Notes: generated from the letters alone by a model not told the origin. Shown: positions 9,222 through 17,476, numbered from the stretch's first letter. The stretch is DNA of 25,160 nucleotides from Bacteroidota bacterium (GCA_027371665.1 DAHXMP010000014.1:1-25160), one strand, 5' to 3'. Made by a program: numbers and translations.

Positions 9222-10535
9222 ATGGAAAAAGTACTCAAATTCGATGAAAAGTTTCAAATTTTCTTTGAAGGTGTGGAAGATTTTTGCAGGCATAACAATT
9301 ATGACAAAAATATAACTAATTATATTTCACAGTGCCTGAATATTCTTTTTAAATTTCCGAAAGTAGTTTTCTCGGGATTCTATTTTTTGAACCAGGAAAC
9401 CTTTGATTTTGATTTTAGCAGCGTTGTTCCCGAATCTTTTGAGAAGAAGATGAAAGAAGCAGAGCTGAGAATGATTGATAAAGGAGAATTGGGGAAATCA
9501 TTACAATCAGGGCATATCGGTATATTCAGTGACGAAGATGGTAATATCAAAACAAACTATTTGATTTGCCCGCTTATAGGTTCGACGGGTGTTTTGGCAG
9601 TTATTTTTATAAATGTTGCTGAAATACCTGAAGATTCAGATGATTACCTGATGATGCTTCTTAATATGTTTATAAATACTGTTGCCATGACAATAGACAA
9701 TTTGATTATCAGGGAAAACCAGTCAAAATCCCAAGAAATGCTCGACCAGATTGTTGCGTCCAGAACGATGAAACTTGCAAAAAGCAAAGTTCAGCTCGGT
9801 GAAAAAATTGAAACTTTAAAATCCGATTTAACAATGACTATGCCCCATGAAGTAAGGACTCCTATTAATCAAATTCTCGGATTTTCAGATTATTTGTTAA
9901 AGCATTTCAAAAAAAATAAGATTGAAGGTCAGGAAGATTTCAGTGAAATTCTCTGGGACATACATGCTTCAGCGGAAAGGCTGAAAAAGCTTTTCGAAAA
10001 TTATTTGTTTTTTGCAAAGCTAACTTTGATTTCTACCAATGTTTTTGAGATACAAGATTTGCAGAAAGATGCAACATTATCCGCCGAACCGATTATTTAT
10101 GACAGGGCGTTGATGAAAGCCCATGATTCAGGCAGAAGTGAAGATATGCAAATTGAACTTATTGATTCTCCGGTCGCTATGAATGAAGAGTATCTAAATA
10201 AAATTATTGAAGAAGTCGTGGATAATTCCTTCAAATATTCTGAGCCCGGAAGTTTTATCTTTGTAGGTTCCAGCATTATTGGTAAAAATTATGTGATATC
10301 TGTTAAGGACCATGGAAGGGGTATGACGAAAGATCAAATTGAAAATATTGATGCATATGTCCAGTTTGACAGGAGGTTATACGAGCAACAGGGTTCAGGA
10401 TTGGGACTTTCGATTGTTAGGAGGATACTTGACCTGCATAACGGAGATTTTTATATAGAAAGCGAGCCCGGTAAATTTACAACAGTCTTTATTAAAATTC
10501 CTGTTTCTTCGGAAACCGAGGAAGATATAATCTGA
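9222..10535 (+). CDS. sensor histidine kinase with GAF-like N-terminus
   Basis: This is a 437-residue cytoplasmic kinase without membrane segments. I chose the ATG at 9222 because AAAGAGG lies 8 bases ahead; an in-frame TTG at 9204 would overlap that site. The N-terminal 170 residues look GAF-like (sensory). A coiled-coil linker leads to the H-box MPHEVRTPINQILGF with the phospho-accepting histidine at residue 209. The ATPase part has the N-box (EEVVDNSFKYS), the G1 box (KDHGRGM) and the G2 box (GSGLGLSIVRRIL). Proline stands before the H-box histidine where serine is usual. No response regulator follows; the partner must be elsewhere, unless the upstream HDOD protein is the output. The signal sensed is unknown. 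Confidence 0.88.
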   Translation: MEKVLKFDEKFQIFFEGVEDFCRHNNYDKNITNYISQCLNILFKFPKVVFSGFYFLNQETFDFDFSSVVPESFEKKMKEAELRMIDKGELGKSLQSGHIGIFSDEDGNIKTNYLICPLIGSTGVLAVIFINVAEIPEDSDDYLMMLLNMFINTVAMTIDNLIIRENQSKSQEMLDQIVASRTMKLAKSKVQLGEKIETLKSDLTMTMPHEVRTPINQILGFSDYLLKHFKKNKIEGQEDFSEILWDIHASAERLKKLFENYLFFAKLTLISTNVFEIQDLQKDATLSAEPIIYDRALMKAHDSGRSEDMQIELIDSPVAMNEEYLNKIIEEVVDNSFKYSEPGSFIFVGSSIIGKNYVISVKDHGRGMTKDQIENIDAYVQFDRRLYEQQGSGLGLSIVRRILDLHNGDFYIESEPGKFTTVFIKIPVSSETEEDII

Positions 10536-10609
10536 TAATTTACCCTCAGCTTTAAATTAATAAAAAGCGTAATATTTTTATCTGCAATTGGTAAGATGTC
10601 TGAATTTGA

Positions 10610-11302
10610 TTAATCGCCAACAACTGTACTTCCGGTAATTTCAAGCGTTGGATAATTTGGATTTGAAGTTTTCATTGTGAGCTGGCAACCGAAATAGCCT
10701 CTTTTCTCAGGTTTTACATGAATTATTATATCATAACCTTCTTCAGGCTTCAGGACTATTTCTTTAGATAGATTTACATCGACTATTTCAGGTTTCATCC
10801 GGAATTCTGAAAACACAATCTTTTTGTCAGTGTGGTTAATCAGTCTTACTTTTGCAACAGATTCCTTACCTACTTTTAAATCGTCAAAGACAAAGTAAGC
10901 GACTGGGGCAATTTCAATATCAACATGAATCAGGGCTTTTAAATATAAGTTCATTTCAGGACTTTTTGGGTCATTAGAATAAATAAATACTGTCTTAACC
11001 AAAGGCCCCGGTTTATTTGAAAAGTTAAGCTTGATATCTAGGGATGTTTCTTCGCCCGGTTTAATATCTTGTGATTCGAGTTGTGCAATGGTACAGCCGC
11101 ATGTCGGTCTGACATTACTTATAAAAAGATTTTGATTCCCTGAGTTCTTTAGTTTTATTTTTGCAGACAAAGGTGATTGTTTTGGTGTTACGGTCTTCCA
11201 GTCATAAGTGTCCCCGCCTACTATTTCAAGCTTTGGCTGAGCATGACAAAAAATCGCTGAAAGTGAAACAGACAAAATTATAATAAGAAATAATTGCCTC
11301 AT
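10610..11302 (-). CDS. secreted DUF1573 domain protein
   Basis: This 230-residue protein has a signal peptide (residues 1-21, cleaved after CHA) and a DUF1573 domain of Ig-like ASH fold. The family landmark VRPTCGCTIA appears around residue 65, followed by IKPGEETSLDIKLNF and VFIYSNDP. The second half is another beta domain of similar type. The cysteine before the cleavage site does not fit a lipobox (AIFC), so it is probably periplasmic rather than a lipoprotein. It is downstream of the metal transporter genes with an 86-base gap, on the same strand, and is preceded by GGAG about 10 bases ahead of the ATG. DUF1573 proteins are frequent in Bacteroidota but their role is not known. Confidence 0.85.
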   Translation of the reverse strand: MRQLFLIIILSVSLSAIFCHAQPKLEIVGGDTYDWKTVTPKQSPLSAKIKLKNSGNQNLFISNVRPTCGCTIAQLESQDIKPGEETSLDIKLNFSNKPGPLVKTVFIYSNDPKSPEMNLYLKALIHVDIEIAPVAYFVFDDLKVGKESVAKVRLINHTDKKIVFSEFRMKPEIVDVNLSKEIVLKPEEGYDIIIHVKPEKRGYFGCQLTMKTSNPNYPTLEITGSTVVGD

Positions 11303-11388
11303 TTTATTTTCTCCAAAATCAGAATGAAATTATAATATCAATAGAATTATTAAAGTGTATGATAAAAGTTTATTGTTTGAATTTCGAT

Positions 11389-12195
11389 TTATCCTGAAAA
11401 TATTTTTTTGTAAAACATAGATATGAAAAAGAAAAATGCCTGTACTAATATAATAGTCGCACCGCTTGGCAAATCAAAAATATAAGACATCCAAAGCCCG
11501 ATGATTGAACTTACTATGCCTAAAATAATTGAAATGACGGTCATTTTGAAAAATGTATTTGTTAAAAGCCTTGCCCCCGCAGCGGGAATAACAAGAAATG
11601 CCGCTACGAGTATAATTCCGACAATCTTAACGGATACGACAATTGTTATTGCAATTAATGTATTTAAAATGTAATCGTCATTTGTAACTCTAATTCTGTC
11701 GGTTTTTGCCAGTTCATTATCGAAGGTTGCGTAAGCCCACCTTGACCAAAAACGGAAAAAAGTGGCGATAGTGATAACAGCTAATCCTGCTGTGATTAGT
11801 AAATCAGCAGTCTGAACAGCCAGTATTGAGCCGAATAGGTAAGCAAAAGCATCGGCAGTATAGGACCTTTTTAACGAAAGGAAAATAATTCCCAGGGCAA
11901 CTGAAACTGCAAATATTATTCCGATTGATGTGTCTGTGCCGAGATTTGTTTTTTCCCTGACTAAGGTTATGCCTAAGGATGCAATTATAGTAAATGGAAT
12001 GGCAATCCATAAGGGCTGCGTATTCAGGAAAAGGGCGAGAGCCACACCCCCGAAGGCAGCATGAGCTAAGCCGTCACCCATAAAGCTCATTCGCCTTTGC
12101 ACTATAAAAACTCCTAAATAACTCGATATGAAGCCTACCAGCACACCAGCCAGCAAGGCTCTTTGCATGAAAGATTGCGTTATGAAATCAAGCAT
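11389..12195 (-). CDS. metal ABC transporter permease (ZnuB/MntB family)
   Basis: This is the membrane subunit of an ABC-3 family importer for zinc, manganese or iron. The frame extends to 12240, but the start MLDFITQSFMQ at 12195 is better: it overlaps the stop of the ATPase gene by 8 bases, a classic coupled arrangement, and gives the usual family length (268 residues). Around residues 40-60 it has RRMSFMGDGLAHAAFGGVA, the family signature with its conserved histidine. About eight hydrophobic segments follow through the C-terminus. The metal cannot be read from the sequence. Neither a solute-binding protein nor a metal-sensing regulator is encoded next to it. Confidence 0.9.
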   Translation of the reverse strand: MLDFITQSFMQRALLAGVLVGFISSYLGVFIVQRRMSFMGDGLAHAAFGGVALALFLNTQPLWIAIPFTIIASLGITLVREKTNLGTDTSIGIIFAVSVALGIIFLSLKRSYTADAFAYLFGSILAVQTADLLITAGLAVITIATFFRFWSRWAYATFDNELAKTDRIRVTNDDYILNTLIAITIVVSVKIVGIILVAAFLVIPAAGARLLTNTFFKMTVISIILGIVSSIIGLWMSYIFDLPSGATIILVQAFFFFISMFYKKIFSG

Positions 12196-12946
12196 CGTGC
12201 CTTTCTCCCGACATAATGAATTTATGCTGATGGCCGACATGCCCGAAAGTTTTACTGATACATTCTTCCTTAAAAGCAGTTTCAGGTTTGTCGAAACATA
12301 TTTTGCTCCTGTTGAGCATTAGTACAAAGTCTGCATGATGATATGCTGATTCCCAGTCATGAGTTACCATGATGACGGATGCACCCGAAACTGCTTTGTA
12401 TTCGTCAATAATTTTGTGAATATCCTTTTCGGCAACCCAGTCAATTCCCATTGCCGGCTCATCGAGCACTAACAATTTCGGCTTCCTGATTAATGCACGG
12501 GCAAGATAGACTCTTTGTAATTCTCCTCCTGAAAGACTGTTTAAGTGATTTTTAGCGAGGCTAAGGACTCCTACCTGATTTAATGCGTTCATTACATCTT
12601 CCATTTTCTTTTTTTGGAAGGCTCCTGCCCATCTTGCTGTCATTCCCGTAAATACAAGTTCGAGGGGTATTGCAGGGAAAGACCTGTCCAATGTTTTGAT
12701 TTGCGGGACATATCCTATTTCAAAGGGAGAAAGGAACTGGGGATTTTTTCCGAGAACCTTTACAGAACCTTCTGTTGGATTTTCAATGCCTAAAATTAAT
12801 TTTATCAGCGTAGTTTTTCCTGCACCGTTAGGACCTACAATTGATACGAAAGAGCCTCGGGGAATTGAGAGATTCAATCCTGAAAGGGCTGTATATTTGA
12901 GATATTTTAAAGAGAGATTCTCTATTTCAACAATAATTGGTTCCAT
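12188..12946 (-). CDS. metal ABC transporter ATP-binding protein (ZnuC/MntA family)
   Basis: This is the ATPase subunit of the metal importer whose permease overlaps its 3' end. With the start MEPIIVEIENL it has 252 residues; the frame continues upstream to 13018 but those residues are hydrophobic and foreign to the family. Walker A is GPNGAGKTT (38-46), the signature LSGGELQRV (about 138), Walker B LLVLDEP (158-164) and the H-loop VTHDW (H196). The D-loop reads AMGID instead of the usual TNGLD or TSGVD. The C-terminal tail is histidine-rich (GHVGHQHK), a common trait in metal transporters. The gene upstream is an integrase, not a binding-protein gene. Confidence 0.9.
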   Translation of the reverse strand: MEPIIVEIENLSLKYLKYTALSGLNLSIPRGSFVSIVGPNGAGKTTLIKLILGIENPTEGSVKVLGKNPQFLSPFEIGYVPQIKTLDRSFPAIPLELVFTGMTARWAGAFQKKKMEDVMNALNQVGVLSLAKNHLNSLSGGELQRVYLARALIRKPKLLVLDEPAMGIDWVAEKDIHKIIDEYKAVSGASVIMVTHDWESAYHHADFVLMLNRSKICFDKPETAFKEECISKTFGHVGHQHKFIMSGERHDA

Positions 12947-13067
12947 TATAAATGCCCATGAAAGAAATTTAATGAGCTGAAAAAAATAAAAATACGAAAA
13001 ATATGGGAAAAGGGGCATCGATAATTTGATTTTGTTTTAACTCTTTGAAATAATAAATAAAATCTTA

Positions 13068-14117
13068 TCATCTTCCCTGCAAAATATTTTTAATTTCTTT
13101 CTCGGTAACCCTTGCATACTGTAGCGAATAAGCAGGATTGATATGTCCGAGTTGTGTTTGTACGGCAGCCGGATTACCTGTTTTTTTAATGATAAATTTA
13201 CCCATTGCATGGCGGGAAGAATGAGGAGTTTTGCCTGTAATACCGGCGGCTTTGCATACTTTGTTCCAGATATTGTTAATTACACAGGCTGTGAGTTGTC
13301 CGTCTCCACGACTTACCGTTGATGGAGATAAAAAAAGGACATCGTTGTTCCACTTTTCATTATCGGAGGCTCTTTCTTTTTTAATGTATTCCCTGATAGT
13401 TTTTATTCCCTGCTTCGAGATTAGATATTTATGAGATTTTTTATTTTTCAAATAAATCATTCTTGTCTTAAAATTTATTCTGTTGATTTTTATATTTAAA
13501 ATATCGCATCGTCTCATCCCTGTTTCAATCAAAGTATATATGATGGCTTTGTCCCTATAAGGCCTCTTATACTTTAGTACAGGTTTTAATTTATTTTTAT
13601 AACGGGTTTGGTCTTTAGATACTGCATCAAGAGTAAGAAGATTATCGGCTGATTCCAGAATCCTAAGCCTCTCGACGGGTGTTATTGCTTTATTAATATC
13701 TAAATATTTTCCGGAATCAGAAATTCTATACTTAAGCATTGGATTGAATAATGGGAAAGGCTGAATTTTATCCATCCATTTTGCAAATGTTTTCAGATGA
13801 GCCATGATTCGATTAATGGTTCTATCGTTTCTGAGTATTTTTCCTTTAGTATCAGTCTGGGTTCTCAGCCATTCGATAAAGTTCCTGGTAACTTTCAAAG
13901 TCCAATACTGCCTGTTTAAAGTTTTATTATGCGAAAACATGTAATCCAAAAAAAGTAATATATCCCTTTTTTGAGCCTTTCTTGTTTCGGTGGACGTATT
14001 TACTTCATTTTCAAAGTATTCGTTCATCCACCAATCAATTTCTTCAGGGAATTTTTGGTAAGGAGGAATTATATCATTTAAATTATTATGTTTAAAATTC
14101 TGTGTTATTGTTTTCAT
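13068..14117 (-). CDS. tyrosine recombinase / integrase
   Basis: This 349-residue site-specific recombinase has an N-terminal SAM-like core-binding domain (about 25-120) and a C-terminal catalytic domain (about 185-345). The catalytic residues are visible: R202 in ETGMRRCDIL, a lysine in LKNKKSHKYL, H299 and R302 in TPHSSRHAMG, H325 in QLGHINP and the nucleophile Y334 in SLQYARVT. The protein seems complete and active. No excisionase, phage, plasmid or transposon gene accompanies it. It faces away from an AT-rich gene-free stretch of about 680 bases. No tRNA gene or clear attachment-site repeat is visible near it. It could be a remnant of a mobile element or a chromosomal Xer-like enzyme; the former seems likelier because Xer proteins are usually shorter. 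Confidence 0.88.
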   Translation of the reverse strand: MKTITQNFKHNNLNDIIPPYQKFPEEIDWWMNEYFENEVNTSTETRKAQKRDILLFLDYMFSHNKTLNRQYWTLKVTRNFIEWLRTQTDTKGKILRNDRTINRIMAHLKTFAKWMDKIQPFPLFNPMLKYRISDSGKYLDINKAITPVERLRILESADNLLTLDAVSKDQTRYKNKLKPVLKYKRPYRDKAIIYTLIETGMRRCDILNIKINRINFKTRMIYLKNKKSHKYLISKQGIKTIREYIKKERASDNEKWNNDVLFLSPSTVSRGDGQLTACVINNIWNKVCKAAGITGKTPHSSRHAMGKFIIKKTGNPAAVQTQLGHINPAYSLQYARVTEKEIKNILQGR

Positions 14118-14662
14118 AGGATATAGATTCAGAGATATAAATAATAATTTGACAATAAAAAATTTCCAATCTGAATATTTAAAATAAATATGTTTTTTTA
14201 GCGGTTAATTAAAAAATAGACTTTTTTCAATGAAAAAAAAAATAGTAATTCAAGCTATAATATTCTTGTACAAAAACTAAAAAAAAATTAAACTACAAAA
14301 ATATATACGTTATAATAAATTTATATATGAAATTGTAATTCATGATAATTTTAATAATTTTTATTTACTATTAAATCAATATTTTATACAAATAAGAAAA
14401 TAGAATAATTTGAATATTATTTCCAAATTTAAAAAATATTTCTTTGATTTAAAATAATTTTTTTTTATTTTTTCAGTGGTTGATGTTGATGATTATTTTT
14501 TTTGATGGTAAGTTTATTTTTTTTTGATTTTTGGTTATTTGAATTTGAAGATTGGGAGTAGTATTTAAGGGATTGAAGTAATTTAAAATTGACTGCATAT
14601 TTTCGTTTTTCTTAGGAAATCTGTCTATTAATCATCCAGCATCACTCAGAATATCATAATAG

Positions 14663-14675
14663 CTGTTTATAACAG
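14663..14675. repeat. inverted repeat CTGTT-TAT-AACAG
   Basis: This is a perfect 5+3+5 inverted repeat, weakly extended by ATA and TAT at the flanks. It is about 120 bases upstream of the kinase-like gene and could be a regulator-binding site. A chance palindrome is possible at this length. Confidence 0.3.
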
Positions 14676-14704
14676 GGTATAGCAAAAAAAAATATATTAG
14701 ATAA

Positions 14705-14733
14705 ATACCATTATTTATTAATAAATAAGGTAT
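14705..14733. repeat. long imperfect palindrome upstream of the kinase-like gene
   Basis: The 29-base element runs from ATACC to GGTAT. Its core TATTTATTAATAAATA is a perfect 16-base palindrome, and the arms match except for one bulged base. It could be an operator or a weak hairpin. The heptamer GGTATAG occurs at its right end (14729-14735) and again 53 bases earlier (14676-14682), about five helical turns apart. Confidence 0.4.
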
Positions 14734-14795
14734 AGTTAAGGAAAATCTAATAATAATTGCCAAAAAATATTTCCTGATAATAAAGGAGACAGCTT

Positions 14796-15605
14796 ATGCA
14801 AATAATAACCATTTCGAGAGGCTCATTAAGCGGAGCTAAAAAATTATCCGAACATCTGTCGCGTGAACTTGAAATTCCTATTTACAAAAGAGAAGAGGTC
14901 TTTGAAGAAGCAGAAAAGTATGCTATAAGCGAAACCGGCTTTTGTGATATTTCATTTATTGACAGGGCCCCGACCGTTATGGAGAGGCAATATTACAGGA
15001 GGAAGCATTATCTTTTGAGTTTCCAGGTAGCTCTTCTCGACCTTGTCGTTCATGGAAGTTGTATTTACGAAGGACATCTCGGCCAATACCTGTTAACCTC
15101 GATTCCATTTATACTTCGGATTCGTGTTATTCAACCGTTTGAAAAGCGCGTTACTAACTGGATGCAAAAGCATAATATCAATCACGAACAGGCACTGAAT
15201 TATATTAAGCTTGTTGACGAGAGGCGTAAGCACTGGTCAGAATTTTTATATGGTGTCGACATTGAAGACCCTAAGTATTATGACCTGATTATTAACCTCG
15301 ATACTATGAATGTTAATACTGCAACGACTATTGTTAAAAATGCTTTGGAACAGCCAGAATATAATTCAAAATCCGAAACATTGAAGATGCTCAAGAACCT
15401 GCACCTGGCGGCAAAGACAAAACTGTATTTATATCTTTCACCTGTTACGAGAGGGATCGAGGTTGATGTTAAAGCTGATGAACGGGTATCGGGTATTACA
15501 ATCGAGGGGCTTAGCAAGGTTATGGACAGCGACAAGTATGAATCCCACATAAGAAATGTTCTTGGGAAGTATTCAGATTACAAGAAAATTGAATTTTCAT
15601 ATTAA
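14796..15605 (+). CDS. cytidylate kinase-like protein with BON-like C-terminus
   Basis: This 269-residue protein resembles the cytidylate kinase-like family (Cytidylate_kin2). It opens with IITISRGSLSGAKKL, the position of the P-loop, but lacks the usual GSGG pattern. DERRKHWSEFLYG (141-153) and the YYDLIINLDTMNV segment (161-173) match the family well. The last 70 residues (about 197-269) form a small alpha/beta segment that resembles a BON domain. A strong AAGGAG lies 7 bases before the ATG. It lies 61 bases upstream of etfB on the same strand, so it may sense nucleotide or energy state for the operon. True CMP phosphorylation seems doubtful given the altered P-loop; regulation is inference. 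Confidence 0.75.
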   Translation: MQIITISRGSLSGAKKLSEHLSRELEIPIYKREEVFEEAEKYAISETGFCDISFIDRAPTVMERQYYRRKHYLLSFQVALLDLVVHGSCIYEGHLGQYLLTSIPFILRIRVIQPFEKRVTNWMQKHNINHEQALNYIKLVDERRKHWSEFLYGVDIEDPKYYDLIINLDTMNVNTATTIVKNALEQPEYNSKSETLKMLKNLHLAAKTKLYLYLSPVTRGIEVDVKADERVSGITIEGLSKVMDSDKYESHIRNVLGKYSDYKKIEFSY

Positions 15606-15614
15606 AGCATTCTT

Positions 15615-15643
15615 TTGATTCGATAATAGATAATCTATATAAT
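15615..15643 (+). promoter_or_regulatory. sigma70-like promoter of the etf-hdr-mvh operon
   Basis: TTGATT (15615-15620) and TATAAT (15638-15643) are separated by exactly 17 bases. Transcription would begin near 15650, leaving a leader of about 17 bases that contains the GGGGGC ribosome site of etfB. The spacer ends in the inverted repeat TAGATAATCTA (15627-15637), directly against the -10 box, where a bound regulator would block or shift RNA polymerase. Confidence 0.55.
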
Positions 15644-15666
15644 ATCAATTAATGGGGGCAAAAATT

Positions 15667-16446
15667 ATGAATTTTATTGTTTTTCTTAAAATGGTGCCTG
15701 ATGTCATCGAGGAATTGAAAATTGCCGGCGACGGAAAATCCCTCGACAGCGATTGGCTTAGGATGAAATTAAATGAATGTGACGAACATGCAGTAGAAGA
15801 GGCTATAATTCTTAAAGAAAAAACCGGAGGCAAAGTAACCGTAATCGCTCTCGATGCAATGGAACTGGATGATGCACTATTCAGTGCTTTGGCTAAGGGA
15901 GCAGATAAAGCGGTTAAAATCACGGGAAACCTGCAGAATATACATTCACCTGCTGTCGCTGAAATTTACGCTAAATATTTAAAAGACAATTGTCTAATTG
16001 ATAACAAAACACTGATTCTGTCAGGTTCTCAGGCTATAGACGACATCGAAGGCGAGATGATTTATTTTCTTGCCGAGTTGCTGAACCTGCCTGTTTACGG
16101 AGTTGTAACAAGCGTCTCTTACAATTCCGATAAAAATGATTTAACGATTATGAAAGAGTTTTCCGGTGGGATAAGAGGAGAATTTGAAGTTGAAATACCT
16201 TCTGTTCTGGGTATCCAGGCGGCAGAAAATCCACCGAGATACATCCCGATTGCAAAAATAAGGGCTATTATGAAAACCTCGACAATCGAAGAAATTGAAA
16301 TTCCTGAGGACGGCTTGACGGAAAAAATTGCAATTGACAAACTATTCGAGTCTGAAGTTTCAGGCAGAGCAGAAATGCTCGAAGGTTCACCGGAGGAAAT
16401 ATCGGCAAAGTTAATCGAAATTTTTACTGTAAAAGGTATCATTTAA
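15667..16446 (+). CDS. etfB: electron transfer flavoprotein beta subunit
   Basis: EtfB is one half of the soluble electron-transferring flavoprotein. The start MNFIVFLKMVPD at 15667 is preferred over the in-frame ATG at 15652 because GGGGGC at 15654-15659 lies 7 bases before it; the product is then 259 residues. The family motif (N-x-x-DEHAVEEA) appears as NECDEHAVEEA (36-46), and GSQAIDD (120-126) is the nucleotide-binding segment. PRYIPIAKI (180-188) matches the conserved recognition-loop area. It is the first gene of the operon with etfA 13 bases downstream. Whether this ETF bifurcates (two FADs) or carries single electrons to the membrane protein cannot be settled by eye. Confidence 0.92.
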   Translation: MNFIVFLKMVPDVIEELKIAGDGKSLDSDWLRMKLNECDEHAVEEAIILKEKTGGKVTVIALDAMELDDALFSALAKGADKAVKITGNLQNIHSPAVAEIYAKYLKDNCLIDNKTLILSGSQAIDDIEGEMIYFLAELLNLPVYGVVTSVSYNSDKNDLTIMKEFSGGIRGEFEVEIPSVLGIQAAENPPRYIPIAKIRAIMKTSTIEEIEIPEDGLTEKIAIDKLFESEVSGRAEMLEGSPEEISAKLIEIFTVKGII

Positions 16447-16459
16447 GGAGGAAAATATT

Positions 16460-17428
16460 ATGGCAAAATGTATAATGGTATTGGTGGAGCATTTTCAGGG
16501 AACAGTAGTGGATATTACGTATGAAATGCTCGGTGCAGGCAGAAAAATTGCAGAGAGCCTTGATGTTCCATTGACTGCGGTAGTTTTCGGTAAAGATGTA
16601 AATAAATGCCTCTCCGCCCTCGGTGCGGCTGATTCTGTCGTCCTAATAGAGGATGAGAGGCTTGAAATGCCGGGCATAAGAATAATAGCTGAAATTCTTA
16701 AAAGCGTTTTCGAGCAGAAGGAGGCTTCGATTATGCTGATGGGAGGTACTAATATTACAGCAGGGATAGGCCCGTCGTTAGCTTGCAAATTGAAAGTTCC
16801 TTTTTTGAATTTCTGCAAAAACATTTCTGTCGAAGGCGGTACTGTTACGGTAACGAGCCAGCTTTTCGGCGGTAAGATTCTATCAAATGTGAATTTGACG
16901 AATGATAAATGTATTATTAGTGTTTACCCAGGCTCATTTCAAAACGAAGCCGGAAAAGCAGCAAAAATACCACCGGTAGAAGAGTTCGCTGTTCCGGCAA
17001 TCGAATTTGAACCGACATTTAAAAGATATATCGAGCCTGAAGCCGGCGATGTTGATATAACGAAAGAAAGCGTGCTTATATCGGTCGGTAGAGGAATTGA
17101 AAACAGTGATAATATAAGTCTTGCAGATGATTTGGTTTCGGTTCTCGGTGGTGCTGTCGCTGCGTCAAGGCCTGTCATTGACCAGGGCTGGCTTCCTTTG
17201 AGCCGACAGGTTGGCAAGTCTGGGATGATTGTTAAGCCAAAACTTTACTTTGCCCTGGGTATCAGCGGAGCACCGGAACATGTGGAAGGAATGAAGGATT
17301 CCGAATTGATTGTTGCAGTCAATAAAGACGCCGCGGCGCCTATTTTCAATGTCGCTCATTACGGGATTTGTGCAGATTTGCAGGATATAGTTCCTGTATT
17401 AGTTGAAAACCTGAAAAACAAAAATTAA
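16460..17428 (+). CDS. etfA: electron transfer flavoprotein alpha subunit
   Basis: EtfA, 322 residues, binds FAD in its C-terminal domain. Seen are SVGRGIEN (208-214), ASRPVIDQGWLP (235-246), the ALGISGAPEHVEGM segment (265-278) and NKDAAAPIFNVAHYGICADL (288-307). The last of these normally reads ADYG and VGDL; here histidine replaces the aspartate (AHYG) and alanine the glycine before the second aspartate. AAGGAGG overlaps the stop of etfB and lies 8 bases before the ATG, so the pair is translated together. Its partner for membrane electron transfer is presumably the next gene, the HdrD/EMO-like protein, an order (etfB, etfA, DUF224 protein) known from fatty-acid-oxidising anaerobes. Confidence 0.93.
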   Translation: MAKCIMVLVEHFQGTVVDITYEMLGAGRKIAESLDVPLTAVVFGKDVNKCLSALGAADSVVLIEDERLEMPGIRIIAEILKSVFEQKEASIMLMGGTNITAGIGPSLACKLKVPFLNFCKNISVEGGTVTVTSQLFGGKILSNVNLTNDKCIISVYPGSFQNEAGKAAKIPPVEEFAVPAIEFEPTFKRYIEPEAGDVDITKESVLISVGRGIENSDNISLADDLVSVLGGAVAASRPVIDQGWLPLSRQVGKSGMIVKPKLYFALGISGAPEHVEGMKDSELIVAVNKDAAAPIFNVAHYGICADLQDIVPVLVENLKNKN

Positions 17429-17476
17429 TCGGATTAAATTGATTAATTAAGTTAAAAAAATTACAGGGGAAAAAAT

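Larger units (their letters stand above)
14118..14795. other. gene-free AT-rich region between integrase and kinase-like gene
   Basis: I find no open frame worth calling on either strand. The stretch is rich in A and T runs of seven to nine bases. The part at about 14450-14580 is strongly T and G biased on the plus strand. The right end holds two palindromes and a repeated heptamer (separate entries). It could carry promoters of both flanking genes, an attachment region for the integrase, or decayed DNA. Confidence 0.6.

Noticed and set aside
10536..10609. Bidirectional terminator between the convergent kinase and DUF1573 genes
   Set aside because: Only a weak 6-pair A/T stem around TAAAAA and TTTTTA could be drawn, with no GC pairs and no following T run.
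14118..14795. CRISPR array or tRNA attachment site next to the integrase
   Set aside because: There are no regularly spaced repeats and no cloverleaf; only short palindromes and A/T runs are present.
16119..16442. Minus-strand open frame of 107 codons inside etfB
   Set aside because: It is serine- and isoleucine-rich, as expected for the reverse of an acidic coding region, and etfB is well supported on the other strand.
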